A stretch of DNA of 64,000 nucleotides from Linnemannia schmuckeri. Taxonomy: Eukaryota > Mortierellomycota > Mortierellomycetes > Mortierellales > Mortierellaceae. The stretch's first letter is position 1. Every line of letters begins with the position of its first letter. The stretch is taken from NCBI GenBank assembly GCA_029449235.1, contig JANATG010000002.1:2852001-2916000 (forward strand), written 5' to 3'. The position numbers and the translations under genes were made by a program. Below, in pieces: positions 24,320-36,579 of this stretch. The notes below the pieces were generated by a model. That model saw nothing but the letters and a program-made list of their open reading frames with translations, searched no databases and was not told the DNA's origin.

Positions 24320-26889
24320 CTACATGTCTTGATCCTCATCCTCGCCCTTGCCTAGCACTGTCGCGAAAAGAACTCGGTCCTCAAGTCGAAACGCATATGC
24401 ACTCGAATTGCCCACCCCAAGGATAACTTGCTCCTCGCCGCCGTCCCTCGTCGGCAATGCCCTGAAAATGTCCGTACCAGGCGAGACATACTCATCCACA
24501 ACTTTCATCGCCTCCAAATCAATAATGTATCCGTGATTCTTCCGATACAACGGCTGTTCGTCCGACTCAATTGAAACCATCACCTGCTTGTCGTTCCTAA
24601 TAAACAATCCCTCGCCTACATACTCCCTTCTCCCAACACCCGGAAACTTGAACCATCCCACCACCTTCCACGTCGTCGTCTCAAACACCCCGAGATGTTC
24701 CTTTCCGGGAATCGTTATCAGCATGCCATCCCGAGAAACATTGGCAACATGGCTCAGCGCCCACATCTCCAACGCCCCAAATCGGGTACAGGACGACACC
24801 TGCTCACCCGTCTCGATATCCCATGTCGACACCTTATACCCCTGCGCGTTCAGCAGCACCAAATGCTTCCCTCGTAGTTGTTTGAAAAGTGCTGCAAAAA
24901 CATTACGCCGAAACGTCCGGCTATCCTTGATCGGGTCAAGAACGATGGTCCGGACATGATGCCACACTCCATAGACACTGTAAATCTCAACCGTCACACC
25001 GTCACAGGCGATCAAGAGCTCATTCTTGACATCAGGATCCTTTGCTGCGACGATATGAAACTCCGCGCGGCCTGCAAAGTCGGCAAAATTGGGACATGTC
25101 TCTGCAACATTGACCCGCACAAATCCTGATCCTGCATTCGCATCCATGGGAAAGTCTCCTGTACCGATACTCTCGGGACTGAACCTATAAACCGCGGTGC
25201 AGCATTCGTGAGCCTCCTTGATCTCGTCCTCTTCATCCTCAGTTCTGCCTATAGTGGGTCTGATCTTATCCAGAACTGCGACTTGTGTGCCATCACAAGA
25301 GAGGGCAAGGTCAACCGACGAAGGTTCCGCCTTTGCTTTAGAAAAATACATCCATGCCACGACAATAGGACGAAAGTTCTTTCCTGCTTCCCGCTTATCC
25401 TGCCCGTTATAATTCGGGTTGCCGGGTCGGCGAATGCATCTCGGATCCGAGGCTGGGAGCTCATTGATTTGCCAGAGGATAACAAATCGTCCTGATTTTG
25501 AAAGCACGTCGATCGCCAGATGCGCTCCCTCCCTCGAAAAGACATATGAATCCACAAAGTTGGGTTTCTCTGCAAGCTCATCGATCCCTGGACATCCTGT
25601 GTTGTTCACGTCGATCGAAAAAAGATAAGGCTGGTGCTCAATGTACAAAGGATCTATGGAAGAGAATAAAAATAGTCAAGTTGACGCAACACAATACTGA
25701 TCCTTCAATATAAGTAGGCGTACTTGTTTCTGAATCCTTACCATGAAGGTAGTATTGACGTGCATCGTTGTGTGTCTCGACAAAGTGCACCTCGATGGTC
25801 CCAAAGTCTCGCGAGGCTCCTTCCCAGGTCTGAACTTCAATTGCCGCGTGGAACGCGCCTTCGGACTGTAGCAGCTGTTCTTTTATCTTCCACTTCATGA
25901 TCCCCAGGTCTGCGTCGGTCTGCAAATCCAAGTTAGGGCCCTGAGACACAGAGGCGAACGGTGTGGTGGTGCTCAAGCATAGTCGTTCCAGTTCCTGTGG
26001 AGTGATGACCTAAAAACCAGCATTGTCACTTGTGTGAGCAATTAAAGCAAAAGCAGCACATTCGTACTTCGCGTGTTTGTCTTGGTGCAGAAAGAGGCGC
26101 GTTATTGAAATCTTATTACCTCACATCTGGAATACGTCCTCGCGCCGATGAATTGCTCCACAGTGATGATAACTGCCTCGATGGACTTGTACTGCAAGTC
26201 CTTGACCTTGACTCCCAGGACAATGTCAAGATAGGTTATCCCCGACTGCGGCACAGGGATGTTCCACTAAATAATGAAAACGATGAGTGGAGAAGCGGGC
26301 TCAGCTACTGCATGGTTACTTTCTCTTCGTTTTGGATGATAATACAACCTTCTGACTCAAAGTTCTCGCTTCGTGGTCTTTTACTCCTTACTCTGATGTA
26401 CTTGGAATTTGAGTTGACAGTCATTGGTGGAACCTTTTTTCTACGAAATGAAAGTGAATTAACATGCGCATGAGTACATTCAAGTGAAAAAAAAAAAAAA
26501 AAAAAAACGGCGTCCGTTGTGCTAATCATTTCACTCTATTTGTTCAACCCTCCTACCTGCGGATAGTATGGTAGGTCAACTCATTCTCAGACGAGTTTTC
26601 CATATCCATCTCGTAGTACCAACGGGCGCCTAGTAAATACCATCAGAAGATAGTCAGCGAGAAAAGTTCCTACGGAACCATGATGTACATGGGTATGGAA
26701 GACAAAAGGTACACATGATGTGCGTTAAGAAGCAGGCGTTGGCCACTTACGAGTTGGAGGCGCAGGCGAGGGCGGCGGGGGAGGTAGCCTGCCGTTCAAC
26801 TGTAGCTGCTCAAGGCTGTGGAGGATGCTCCCTTGTTCTTGCAGGTTCTGTGACATGAGAGCAAGCTGGTTGTTGTTTTCTACAGTCAT
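24320..26889 (-). CDS. WD40-repeat-like protein, unknown function
   Basis: The start ATG at 26889 opens MTVENNNQLALMSQNLQEQG, a short Q-rich helix followed by a Pro-rich linker. Downstream exons near 26635-26570, 26440-26300 and 26270-26120 code for short segments (for example WYYEMDMENSSENELTYHT and VPPMTVNSNSKYIRV). The exon that ends at 25742 joins in phase to the large exon 25653-24320. That exon holds WD40-style repeats: LAIDVLSKSGRFVILWQI, VDLALSCDGTQVAVLDKI, LVLLNAQGYKVSTWDIETGE and GVFETTTWKVVGWFKFPG. The repeats are divergent, so the number of blades cannot be given. The protein ends in an acidic tail, GKGEDEDQDM. Boundaries of the small 5' exons are approximate. Partners and role are not evident. 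Confidence 0.7.
26487..26507. repeat. Homopolymer A21 in an intron of the WD40-like gene
   Basis: A run of 21 A on the plus strand reads as T21 on the coding strand, a little upstream of the acceptor of the exon near 26440. It may serve as an unusually long polypyrimidine tract. Confidence 0.8.
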
Positions 26890-27146
26890 AGGTCGTTTTA
26901 TTTTTAAAGGAAAGAGATTGTAGTTTTGCAAAAAGGAAAAACGGAATGAATAAACGAGATGAGATGAAATGAAATGAAATGAAAAATAAAATGAAATGAA
27001 TAGTGAGGTGAGTGGAGTAGAGAACAAGAAAAGAGAGTGAGGGTATGCTCCCCTCCTCCTGTTGGAGATAAATAAATTCGCACAATGCGTTTCGTGCAAC
27101 GGTTTTATTCAGTTGTAAACTAAGGTGTCCTGACCTTCGTCTTTAC

Positions 27147-30100
27147 TCAATCTTGATAACTACGCCGCTCCCGTTCAGCCCGCGCTCGCTCTCGGGCACT
27201 CTGGCTGACCAATCCTGTCACCGACAGATCAGATGGCGGTTGCTGTTGCTTCTCATATTCACCGCCTCGCTTCCGAAAGTGAACCCGATCGTCGCCTTCG
27301 TCCCCTCTGTCGTCATCGTCATCGTCACCGTTACCGTCACCATAACCACCTCGTCCATGGCCATGCTCTCGCTGCGAATCATAGTGTTGACTCTGATCTG
27401 GTCTTGTCCTGAACGAAACCACATCTTCTTCCCTGTCCTCTCCGTTGTACTTATAGCGATTACTTTCCTCGTATCCCTTCATTGAATCATCCTGTTGCCT
27501 CGACTGAGACGTCGACGTAGACATAGATGCCCCAAAGCTTGCCTGGCGTTTCATCTCATAATCTCGCTGAGGATCAACCGACTTGCGAGTCGACGAACCG
27601 CTCGAAAGTTCTCGATCATGGCGATGCTGCTGATGATAATCTTTCACCTCCGACTCGTCGTCGCGATAATTGTCACTTGAGCGATCCCTGCGGTGACGCT
27701 GATGCTGGTGCGACGACGAACGTCCATCCTCCTGGCGACCTTCATTTCTTCGGTCATCCCTCCTATTATCCCGATGGTCGTCCCTTCGACTCGTTGAGTC
27801 TCTATCACGATCTCGCTCACGATCATAGCGAGAGGATCTCGACCGGTCGTCCCGTCTATTCCTACTATCATCTCGTCGACGGTCACGATCACGATCACGG
27901 TCGCGTTCACGGTCCTTGTTTCTGCTCCTATCAAAGTTTCTGTCCCTATCACGCTCTCGATCACGGCTCCTATCATGATCACGATGACGATTTCTATCTC
28001 GGCTGCTACCTTCTCTAACCTTGTACCGATCATCCCTACTCTCTCTCTGACGGCTACAATCACGATCACCGCTGCTGCCAATGCTGTTATCCGCTGCCTT
28101 ATCGCTTCGAGATCTGCTAATCGATCGATACCTTACTCTATCCGCCAAGGGTGCTGTTGGAGGGGACTCTGACCTCCTCCGGTCATCCTCTGGTCCCGGC
28201 CCCGCGCGAGGTCCCTTCGGAATCTCGTCGTCGTCTTCAAGTGTCAATCTACATTGCCAATGTGAATAAGGAAGAAAAGAGTGTAAGTCTATGTTCACAG
28301 TTCACAATACATCATGCTTAGACATAGTCTCCAAACTTTGTCCTACCTCCTTGCCGCCCGTGGTCCTGTGGGGACTTGGGACATGTCAATGTCATCGTCA
28401 TCAAATCGTCCCTGTGGATCTTGGCTGGTGTTCCTCTGACCATTGGACTCCCTGGCATTATCACCAGAGACAGATGTCGCACGCGTAGCTCCAGCTCCAA
28501 TTCCAGATCCTGCGGGTTTAAATGGGGCACTTGAACTGCCTCCTAATGCAGAACTTCCATGAGGACCATTCTGATTAAATTCTTGTGAATGACCACGACC
28601 TCTGCCGGCATTGGGTCCACCATGCCCATTCTGTCCACTTTCTTGCCATCCTCCACCACGTCCTCGGCCACGACCAGTGCCAGGTTCACCAAAACCAATA
28701 CGGGGAGTAGGAAATCCTGGTCCCATAGGAGGCAAACCTGGAATGCCTCGTCCCATGTTCCACATTTCCGGTCCACCTTGTCCTGGCATTCCCCCGAACT
28801 CTGGCATAAAAGGTGGCACAAATCCAGGCATCATGAATTGAGGAACTCCATTTGGTCCAAACATGCTTGGGTCCATAAACAACGTTGGATCATGCTGCTG
28901 CATCATCTCTAAAAGTATGTCAAAGAGTTCAAACAGTTGTCGTTAATGTCCAGAAATTGTAGGCAGGAAGAGGATGGCTTTGTGCTTCACTGTCTTCAAT
29001 ATATAGTGTGACAGTTCAAAAAACGCTTACCGAAAAATCCTGGAGGTATGCCTTCAGGGAACATGATGTGAGGATCCACCATGTTGGGATCCATTGGTCC
29101 CATTGGGCCCGCTCCGTGCATGAGTGGCGGTCTATTTCTGTTAATGCCCTGATTGTTGCTGAAGTGGTTGATGTTGTTGCTGTTGCTGCTAGTGTTGTTG
29201 TTGCCATGGTTGTTGACGTGGGGCTTTTTATTCTTCCAAGACACCTGATCCCTATCAATATCACCACTAGGGCCTCCAGCCGCAGCCTGACTGTTGTCAA
29301 CTGACAATCTCCTCTTTTGCCCAACAGCAGCTGATCCTTCGCCATCAAAAGAAGAAGGGTTAGTATCGCCCGAAGGTTTTGAAGGGAGACCGTCCGTCCT
29401 ATCCATGTCTGCTAAAGGTGAGCCGCCTCGAGAACCTGGGCCAGTGCTTCCAGCACCTGTCTGTCCATCTGCTTCCATGCGACGACTCTTGGCCCAGTCT
29501 CGAAGATGATGCTCAACACGCAGGCGTAGGTCGACATTAGGGATGAGTTGATCAGGAACAAGGTATTGGTGGCAAGACTGGCACTTGAATGGGTCTTCGC
29601 CTTTTGGTGGGTGAACAAGATAGTTGCGAATGCCTAGCCAAATCAAATCAAAAGAGTGTTAGGAAACCATAATGGGGCATTACGCAACAAAAATTATCCA
29701 CATAATCACGAAAATGGACAGGGCAAAAACATACACTCGTCACAAAAGTTAGTGCCACAGCAAGGCGCTTTGACAGCATTTTTCAAGAGAAGGTGACAGA
29801 TTGAACACTTCATGTCGTCAGGAATAGGTGCAGTGTTGTACGCCTCATCCGATGTCAGCGTTCCCTTGGACTTTTCGTGAAACTTTTTCCATTCGTAGCT
29901 ACAAGATAAGCAATAAGCAGTTAGTTGTATTCAAAGATTGATCTGGACATACACATGTGATGAAGTGTACCATAACATAAATTATGCGAGGAACGTACTC
30001 ATTGGTTGTCGCGACGACCAGATTGCCGTCCTGAGTCACCATGACACCCTTTTTGCTCTGAAGAGTGTCGCTCTTGACAGTTTTCAGAAAGGAGCGGGGA

Positions 30101-31511
30101 ATACCGGTGGTCTTTTTAATGCCGATGGGCTCAAAGGATTTGTCGTTGTTTGTAGGGCAGAACTGGATCCAATGTTCGCCCTTCTTGCCGCATCGGTAGC
30201 AAACATAGGTGTTGGGAGGGGGACGCTGTTGCTGGTCCATGGGTTGCCTGGGATAGGCTCCTGAATTGGAAGATCCTGCGCCTGATCCTACTTCACCCGC
30301 TGCGCGTGGTCCATTCTGAGGCTGGTTTCGAGTGGCTCCCTGGAATTTACTCAGAGGACGGAACTGGGCACTAATTATTGCGTGAAAGGCAAATATAACA
30401 AAGGGATGAGGGTCAATATCTGTGAGGCCTGTGTGCGAATGGCTCTTCCATGTGTTCCTTGTTTTCCTTGTCTTTCTTGGACACCATTCCTGTCACCAGT
30501 TACCCTTGTTATTAAAAGCAATAAAAAGTTTTCCCTTGCATTCTTTTTGTTATATTTTTTGCTCACTTTTCCTTCTGACTTGGCCACTCATTTGTCCTGT
30601 TCATTTCAAAATGGCCTCTTCCTTTTCCTTCCCATTCCACTCTCACTCTCTCTCATACGCACTCTTACTCTCCCTTTTACTCTTATTTTATGCATATGGA
30701 GAAAAGTGGCACATTTTTCTCTAGCTCATCCCCAACCTGAACGAGAATATTTTTACTTAATAGGACTTACTTGGCCATTCCTTCCTGAGTCTTTCCCCAG
30801 TGTGAAGTCTGCTGTTCAAAGACAAACTTCATTTTCTCTTCCTCGGTCATCTGGGACATGTCGACCGCCTCTACGGGGGGGCCCTCCTCCTGGAGGAGCG
30901 ATGTCGTATTCCTGTAGACCTAATTGTGATATGATAATCTTACGGTTGTTAGATATGTTTATATCATGAGAAAGCAGAAGATGAAAAATGAAAATCACAA
31001 GATACCTTGGATCCACCCATGGGATCATGGTGGGTACTGGAGCCTGGTTTTTCGAATACATTCCGCGTCATGTTACCTCCTCGAGGGACAGGCCCGGCTC
31101 CTTCTAGATAGCGTTGTGCGCCTCCTCGGCCTGGTTTGGCTGGCACACGCGCTACCAAGACGGACGTGTTTCGAGGGATCAGTGCTGCATCGTCGTAATA
31201 CTCTATTATTGTAAGTGAATGATAAAGAAACAATTGGTTGTGTATGTCCTTATATGAGTATTATCCTAGTCCTTTTTTGTTACCGGGAGAAAGAAAGAAG
31301 GAGCGATGCTTTTATTGGAATACAAATATTTAATAAATAGGTATTTACCCTCTCCGGATTCGGCGTGGGTGAGGGCGAGGTCATCGGGACCTTTGAGACC
31401 CTTTGCGATGAGGATCTCCTTTTTGAGGTCGAAGACGGAGATGGAGTGTCCGTCGAAGGTTGCAGAGTCGTAGTCCTTTGAGGACTTGAACTTGTAGTGG
31501 ACCTTGGACAT
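27147..31511 (-). CDS. MPE1: MPE1/RBBP6 homologue: DWNN, zinc knuckle, RING-like, long RS/RD-rich tail
   Basis: Mpe1 is a subunit of the cleavage and polyadenylation factor and helps cut and polyadenylate pre-mRNA; RBBP6 is the animal form. The N-terminus MSKVHYKFKSSKDYDSATFD is a DWNN (ubiquitin-like) domain. It continues across an intron into EYYDDAALIPRNTSVLVARVP. The next exon, read in phase, gives MSQMTEEEKMKFVFEQQ. A CCHC zinc knuckle follows (YVCYRCGKKGEHWIQFCPTN, about 30220-30160). Then comes a RING/U-box-like Cys-rich region ending near PFKCQSCHQYLVPDQLIPN (29560). After a Gly/Pro/Met-rich segment the last large exon (28250-27147) is a long Arg/Asp/Ser-rich tail. Budding-yeast Mpe1 lacks such a tail, whereas RBBP6 has one. 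The gene is divergent from ARPC2. Confidence 0.9.
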
Positions 31512-32030
31512 CGATTGCTGCCTAGAGGAGTTCCTCGCTTCCTTACAATGGCGGTGTCGTGACTTTGTGTGAGTTGTTTACCCTTTCGCTTTCTTTGTTG
31601 TTGTGACTGATGTGAATGAGTAGGGCGAGTAGAATGAATAGAGTGAGTAGAATGAATAGAGTGAGTAGAATGAATAGAGTGAGTAGAGTAAATAGGATGA
31701 GGAGGAGTGAGTGACTGAGTGAGTGTGATCCTTGTGGTTCTTTTGTCGAGGGAGGCGATGTGGTAGCGAAGGAAATAACGAAGTTGAGTGTGGTGGCTTA
31801 GCAAAACGACTGAGTGAAATGAATGAATGAGGCTCGCAACCGTCACGGTCGATGGTTCCTTGGTTTAGCTGATGTGGAGACAGTGCGAGAGAGAGAGACA
31901 GGGGCAGAGAGAGACTGAGCTGTCGTAATATCACATCTCTTCTTCCTTTTATTCTCATTCTATTTTTTCTCATACCACCCCTTCACTCACACACACACAC
32001 ACATACACGCACACATACCCTTTACACACA
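31512..32030. promoter_or_regulatory. Shared divergent promoter of MPE1 and ARPC2
   Basis: Only 519 bp separate the two start codons, which face away from each other, so both promoters must lie here or overlap. The ARPC2 side has a C/T-rich stretch followed by a CA-rich run (about 31987-32030). The MPE1 side contains the 18-nt minisatellite described separately. Confidence 0.6.
31627..31698. repeat. 18-nt minisatellite in the MPE1/ARPC2 promoter
   Basis: The unit GAGTAGAATGAATAGAGT occurs three times perfectly in a row (31627-31680), followed by a degenerate fourth copy. It lies about 115-190 bp upstream of the MPE1 start codon, in its leader or promoter. Confidence 0.9.
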
Positions 32031-33823
32031 ATGATTCTCCTCGACTACCACAACCGCATCATCGAGGACACCCTCAAGACTCGCTTCAACCCGTAAGTCT
32101 TCTTTCTACACGTTCACCTATTATCCCATACCACAACTCCCGTTGCGCCCATACGCTGTAATATCCAAAAATATCCTCTCGCTTGGTGACGTGACTGGCG
32201 GCTGAATACAACGAACAACGAAAAAGCGACCTTTGGTCAAAACAGGAACCAGGAACAGGAACAGGAGGAGGAGCAGGAACAGGAGCAGGAGCAAGGGAGA
32301 ACAGCCAACCCTACTACGCGTACCATCGTGTCTTTTTTCTTCTTGCACAAGAGAAACAAAACAAGAATACATCATCATCACATATACATACGGCTTGTCA
32401 AATGAAACTCACACGAGAACTTCACCTTCTAATAGCGAGAACAAGCCCAAGCCGGTCGACATGTCCATCGTCGACTTTGATGGCGTCTCTTACCACCTCT
32501 CAACTCTGGATGACAACGATGCAAAGCTCAACCTCTCCATCCGCTGGAAGTGCTGGCACGAACTCGTCAAGTACGGAGCCATCGATGTCCTCAAGCGCGA
32601 ATACAGTCGCTGGATCGTTGACCCCGAACATGGATACGACTTTACCCTCCAATTCGACCTCGACAACATTGGCGGCGATCCTGGTAACCAATTTGAAGAC
32701 TTGGAAAACAAGCGTGTCGTTTCGCTGCAAATTACTGACATTTTTGTCTCCTATTCATACTTGCATGAAAATTGCCAACGTTAAGTCGCATACTCATTGT
32801 TTATACAGACTTCGTAGCATCTAATATTACTCAATGCTCATATTGACTAATAGAGGATGTGATTCGCAGGGTGTCATTATTGAAGCGCAATGCCATGGCT
32901 GCTCCATTCGAGAGAGCTTTTGATGCACAGTCGTTGGCAGAGCAGGAGGACCACTGGGACCCCTCGTCCTCTCAACTGATGACCATTCACTACCGCGATG
33001 GCGAGGCTATCTATGTTCAGAATCAACAGGATAGAGTCACTGTCATCTTTTCGACATTGTTCAAGGAAGAGACCGACCGCGTCTTTGCCAAGGTCTTCCT
33101 TCAGGTATGACTAAGCAAACAAAGAAAGAAAAGAAAGAAGAGCGAAGCGAGAAGAGACAGAGAAGAGCGAGAAGAGAGGAAATAGAAGACAAGAGACAGA
33201 AGAAAGAACAGAGAAGAACGAGAAGAGAGAGGAAAAAAGTTAAGGGTAAGAGAGGAGAGAGAAGCGAGAAAAGAAAGGAGAGAAGAATGAAAAGCTACAG
33301 ATTGGCAGGCGACTAATGTTTAACCGGTACACATCCTCAAATTTTACATACCTCCATAGGAATTCGTGGATGCCAGAAAGAAGCCTCATCTGCAGAACGC
33401 ACCCCAGGTCATCTATTCGCATCGTGAACCCCCACTGGAGATTCGTCATGTTCCTGGTCTCTTGGACTCTGAGAGCCAAGGTTACATTACATTCGGTAAG
33501 AGAACAGAGCCTTCTTCTGTTCTGATTGCGATAGATAATATTCCAAGTTGATTGATTACTCACTCGCCATGGTTTACCTGTACATGTCATCAGTTCTGTT
33601 CCCCCGCAACTATGCCGCAGGAGCCGTTCGCGAGGAGACGATCTCGAGGATCCAGATCTTCCGCGACTACCTTCACTACCACATCAAGTGCTCGAAAGCA
33701 TATATGCATTCGCGTATGCGTGCCCGTGTTTCTGATTTCCTTAAGGTCCTCAACCGTGCCAAGCCCGAGATCCAGGCCTCTGAGAAAAAGCTTGCCAGCG
33801 GAAGGGCCTTCCGCCGTGTGTAG
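32031..33823 (+). CDS. ARPC2: Arp2/3 complex subunit 2 (p34-Arc)
   Basis: ARPC2 is a core scaffold of the Arp2/3 complex that nucleates branched actin at endocytic patches. The sequence begins MILLDYHNRIIEDTLKTRF and continues VDMSIVDFDGVSYHLS. Further on it has GDPEDVIRRVSLLKRNAMAAPFE, IHYRDGEAIYVQNQQDRVTVIFST and RNYAAGAVREETISRIQIFRDYLHYHIKCSKAYMHSRMR, all landmark blocks of p34-Arc. Five exons join in phase: 32031-32092, 32436-32683, 32854-33104, 33360-33495 and 33594-33823, giving 308 residues, close to the usual 300. The intron 33105-33359 is very purine-rich (GAGA/AAGA). Nothing is missing. Confidence 0.95.
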
Positions 33824-33978
33824 AAACAATTAGTTTTCAATATTAAAAAGAGAATGTGACTGCTGGAAGAGAACAAAATAACAGATTGTTCCCAGGGCCA
33901 GACAGTCATTTATTTCCGGGCTTGACACTTGTTGGCAACACTTTCCTCTCATTCCAACTTACAACACACATCATAACC

Positions 33979-34798
33979 ATGAGCTCGGTTTCAAGGATCC
34001 TCTCCGCTGCACGCCCCTCCCTCACAGCTTCCGCAAGAGCATATACCACAGTTGCCTCAGAGGCATCAAAAGCAGCACCAGCAGCAACAAACACAGAGGG
34101 ATACTACAAGGTCACCCAGACCCGCTCCTTGATCGGTGTCCCCAAGTCAACCATCAAAGGTACAAAATCACCTGGTCACCCCCACAGACAGACCGGCAGA
34201 AAGACGGACGAGGGGTACAAGACGACAACGAGAAAGGAAAAAAAAAAAAAGAAATGTGAAAAAGAAGGAGAAGAAGTGAGCGAATGGACATTACCCAAGG
34301 GCAAATGGCAGCGATTGCACCGCTCTACTGGAACAGAGAACTAACTGATCTTTCTTTTTTTCTTTCAACTCTTATGTTCCGCCACTTCGACCAACTTGGT
34401 TCGCCTATTTCTACATCACCTCACGGATCCATCGCCCTAATATGCACCAAACGATTAAACCATCAACTTAAAACGGCAACATCAATTGAATCACATCAAT
34501 CAACCCTTTCGCGACTACAACAACTGATCATGAATAATGCTCAATTACACCTTCGCCAATCGATATGGATACATCGACAACAACTGCATTGTAATTTCCA
34601 AAAGTTCTCAAGTCGCTCGGTCTCGGAAAGAAGATTGGTCGTCCAGTATTCCAGCCCCATGAGCCCAGCGCGGCAGGAAAGATCTTGAAGGTCAAGGAGT
34701 TGGTTAAGGTCGAGAACATGGTAGGACCTATCCCTCCAGAGGGTTTCCAGCGCACCCGTGCCATCAAGGGATACAAGGTCGTCGGCAAGATGTTCTAA
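33979..34798 (+). CDS. Mitochondrial large-subunit ribosomal protein uL30m
   Basis: This is the L30 protein of the mitochondrial ribosome (Mrpl33 in yeast). The first about 35 residues (MSSVSRILSAARPSLTASAR) are rich in Ser/Ala/Arg without acidic residues, as in a mitochondrial targeting peptide. YYKVTQTRSLIGVPKSTIK is the conserved L30 core. The second exon continues with VLKSLGLGKKIGRPVFQPHE and ILKVKELVKVENM. Two exons (33979-34159 and 34605-34798) flank a 445-nt intron, giving 124 residues. The tail ENMVGPIPPEGFQRTRAIKG is basic. Confidence 0.9.
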
Positions 34799-35123
34799 GT
34801 GTCAGAACAGAATTAACATGCGTCAGGACACTGCAGCAGGAATGGGCACCATTCACTTTTGTATCATTTTTTTAAAACTATTGCACACCGATATCGTTCA
34901 TTAAAACGCATATGGAAAAAATATACTCTGTAACTGAAAGGCGAAGCCAACATGTGTGGGCGTTCAATGGCACTAAATACTGCAGCAATAAACGTTGACA
35001 CGATTTCATGACACCAGCCCTGTGGAGAAAAGGCAAAGGAACAAGAAAACAGTTTAAAAGAGTAGGATTTCCGAATGTTGTTTTTCCAACCTTCCTTGTA
35101 CTTCAAACATCCCCTGTTAAAAT
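34799..35123. other. Intergenic, no gene seen
   Basis: This 325-bp stretch lies between uL30m and the broken GST copy. It contains the 3' end of uL30m and presumably remnants of a promoter for the duplicate. No coding signal is seen. Confidence 0.4.
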
Positions 35124-36195
35124 ATGTCCCCTCCTGCAGTCAATAAACCCAAGCATGCTTTGCACACAAAGGAGTCATCTAGGGAGATTTCAAAGCTTCT
35201 GGCCGAAGCCGACAACGCTGACATCCATTTTACCTTGACATATTTTGAACTTGCCTCCGTTGGTTCGACCGCCAGGGAGCTCCTCGAGTACGCAGGTGTC
35301 AACCACACCAAGAGCACTATCACTATAAGTGTTCTTCTCTTGTGCTCGAGACGATTTCCCCTCTGGTTGTGCTTTTTGCAAAACAATTCTACATTTATCC
35401 TCTCTGACTAGGAATTTAATATGTTTCATGCTGATAGAGAAAGGAATGGAAAGAAGTGAAGGTGCTTTCTGGGTTCTCGTACCTTCTCATCTGACTGTCA
35501 GACTGCTCAACCAACAGGTGCTGTCTACTTAAATCGTTTTTTTATTACCCTATGTTCCACAAAATCCGACTCAATTTCCCGCGCACTGCACCCGCTTAAG
35601 ACTTTCACTTGTCGGAATCGATTGTTATCGACACGTTCCTTGCCGTGCAATTCGGACTGATGGGCGACAACACCTGGGAGGCAAACCTAATCCGCATGTT
35701 CTACATTTATATGCAGTACCTCCGCGAACGAACATTTACGGTTGTATTTGTGGAACCGATGGAGCAGGGCGTCAAGAACTGAGCCTGGTTTCTGGACAAT
35801 GTTTTGAAAAAGTTTCTCCAGGATCATGAGTACCATTTGAAGGAGAACGGATCCAACGGCCACTATGTTGACGATAAGGTTTGCATTTGTGTTGGCTCAG
35901 TTGATCTTTTTTCTTGTCAATTGTTTTTCAGTTGTAAGTACAAAATCTGACTTGACATTATGCCTGCACTTTTTGAATAGGTGTCGCTGGCGGATATCCG
36001 CATGGGGAACACTGTCCACTTTTTTGGGACGGTGCCCTGGTGTCAAAAGGTGATCGACGACTTCAAGTGATATAATCTGGTCTGGAAGGTGAAGGAGACT
36101 GCGGATGGCCTGCCTCATTTGGCCGCGTCGGAGGAATACAAGGCCACAGAAAGACAGTCGACTGAAGATTATTCCGACACGGGTTTGGATTGTTG
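35124..36195 (+). pseudogene. Broken tandem copy of the glutathione S-transferase-like gene
   Basis: This copy matches the downstream gene exon by exon. Exon 1 (MSPPAVNKPKHALHTKES... YFELASVGSTARELLEYAGVN) is open. At the exon 1 donor, the intact gene has ACC|GTAAGT while here it reads ACT|ATAAGT, so the GT is lost. A degenerate exon 2 (EWKEVKVLSGFS, about 35440-35520) carries an in-frame TGA. The exon 3 equivalent (FLAVQFGLMGDNTWEA ... NGSNGHYVDDK, about 35635-35878) has TGA at about 35779-35781. The exon 4 equivalent (VSLADIRMGNTVHFFGTVPW) has TGA at about 36067-36069 inside the FQKYEAVW block. With a lost splice site and three stops it cannot make the full enzyme. It is a decaying tandem duplicate. 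Confidence 0.88.
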
Positions 36196-36463
36196 CTCCT
36201 TTGGCTGTCGCTTGATGACTTGGAAAGGTGTTGTCCGCATGACCCTCTGCTCCGAGAGTAATAAACAACATGAAGCTTTTTTTATGGTTAAACTTGTACA
36301 ATCAATGGACAACGCAGGCGGCGTGTGTGTTTGAAGCCATTGAAAATGACAACGCATGATGTAAGCATCGGTTATTTAAAAGGATTCAACCATGGGAAGG
36401 TTGACGAGAGACGCCACTAAAACCTACTCTGATCAATTTAGGATGCCCGGCCCACAGAAGAGA

Positions 36464-36471
36464 TATAAAAT
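36464..36471 (+). promoter_or_regulatory. TATA-box-like element of the GST-like gene
   Basis: TATAAAAT lies 109-116 bp upstream of the GST-like ATG and is followed by a C/T-rich leader. Sequence and spacing fit a TATA box, but nothing else supports it. Confidence 0.45.
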
Positions 36472-36579
36472 AGCGACACGCTTCCACTCTCTTTCTTCCT
36501 TCTTACCTCTCTTCACTTCCTTCACGACCTTCACTTTCACTTCCTACTTCACACTTATACCTGCACCTACACTCATACC

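Noticed and set aside
30841..30900. Apparent frameshift at a run of seven G in MPE1
   Set aside because: Reading the exon in phase from the upstream exon (ending GGA TCC AAG) gives an open frame straight through the run into MSQMTEEEKMKF. The competing frame was only a shadow ORF.
30382..30969. 195-codon plus-strand ORF opposite MPE1
   Set aside because: It lies across an MPE1 intron and exon on the other strand and is hydrophobic because of pyrimidine-rich intron sequence.
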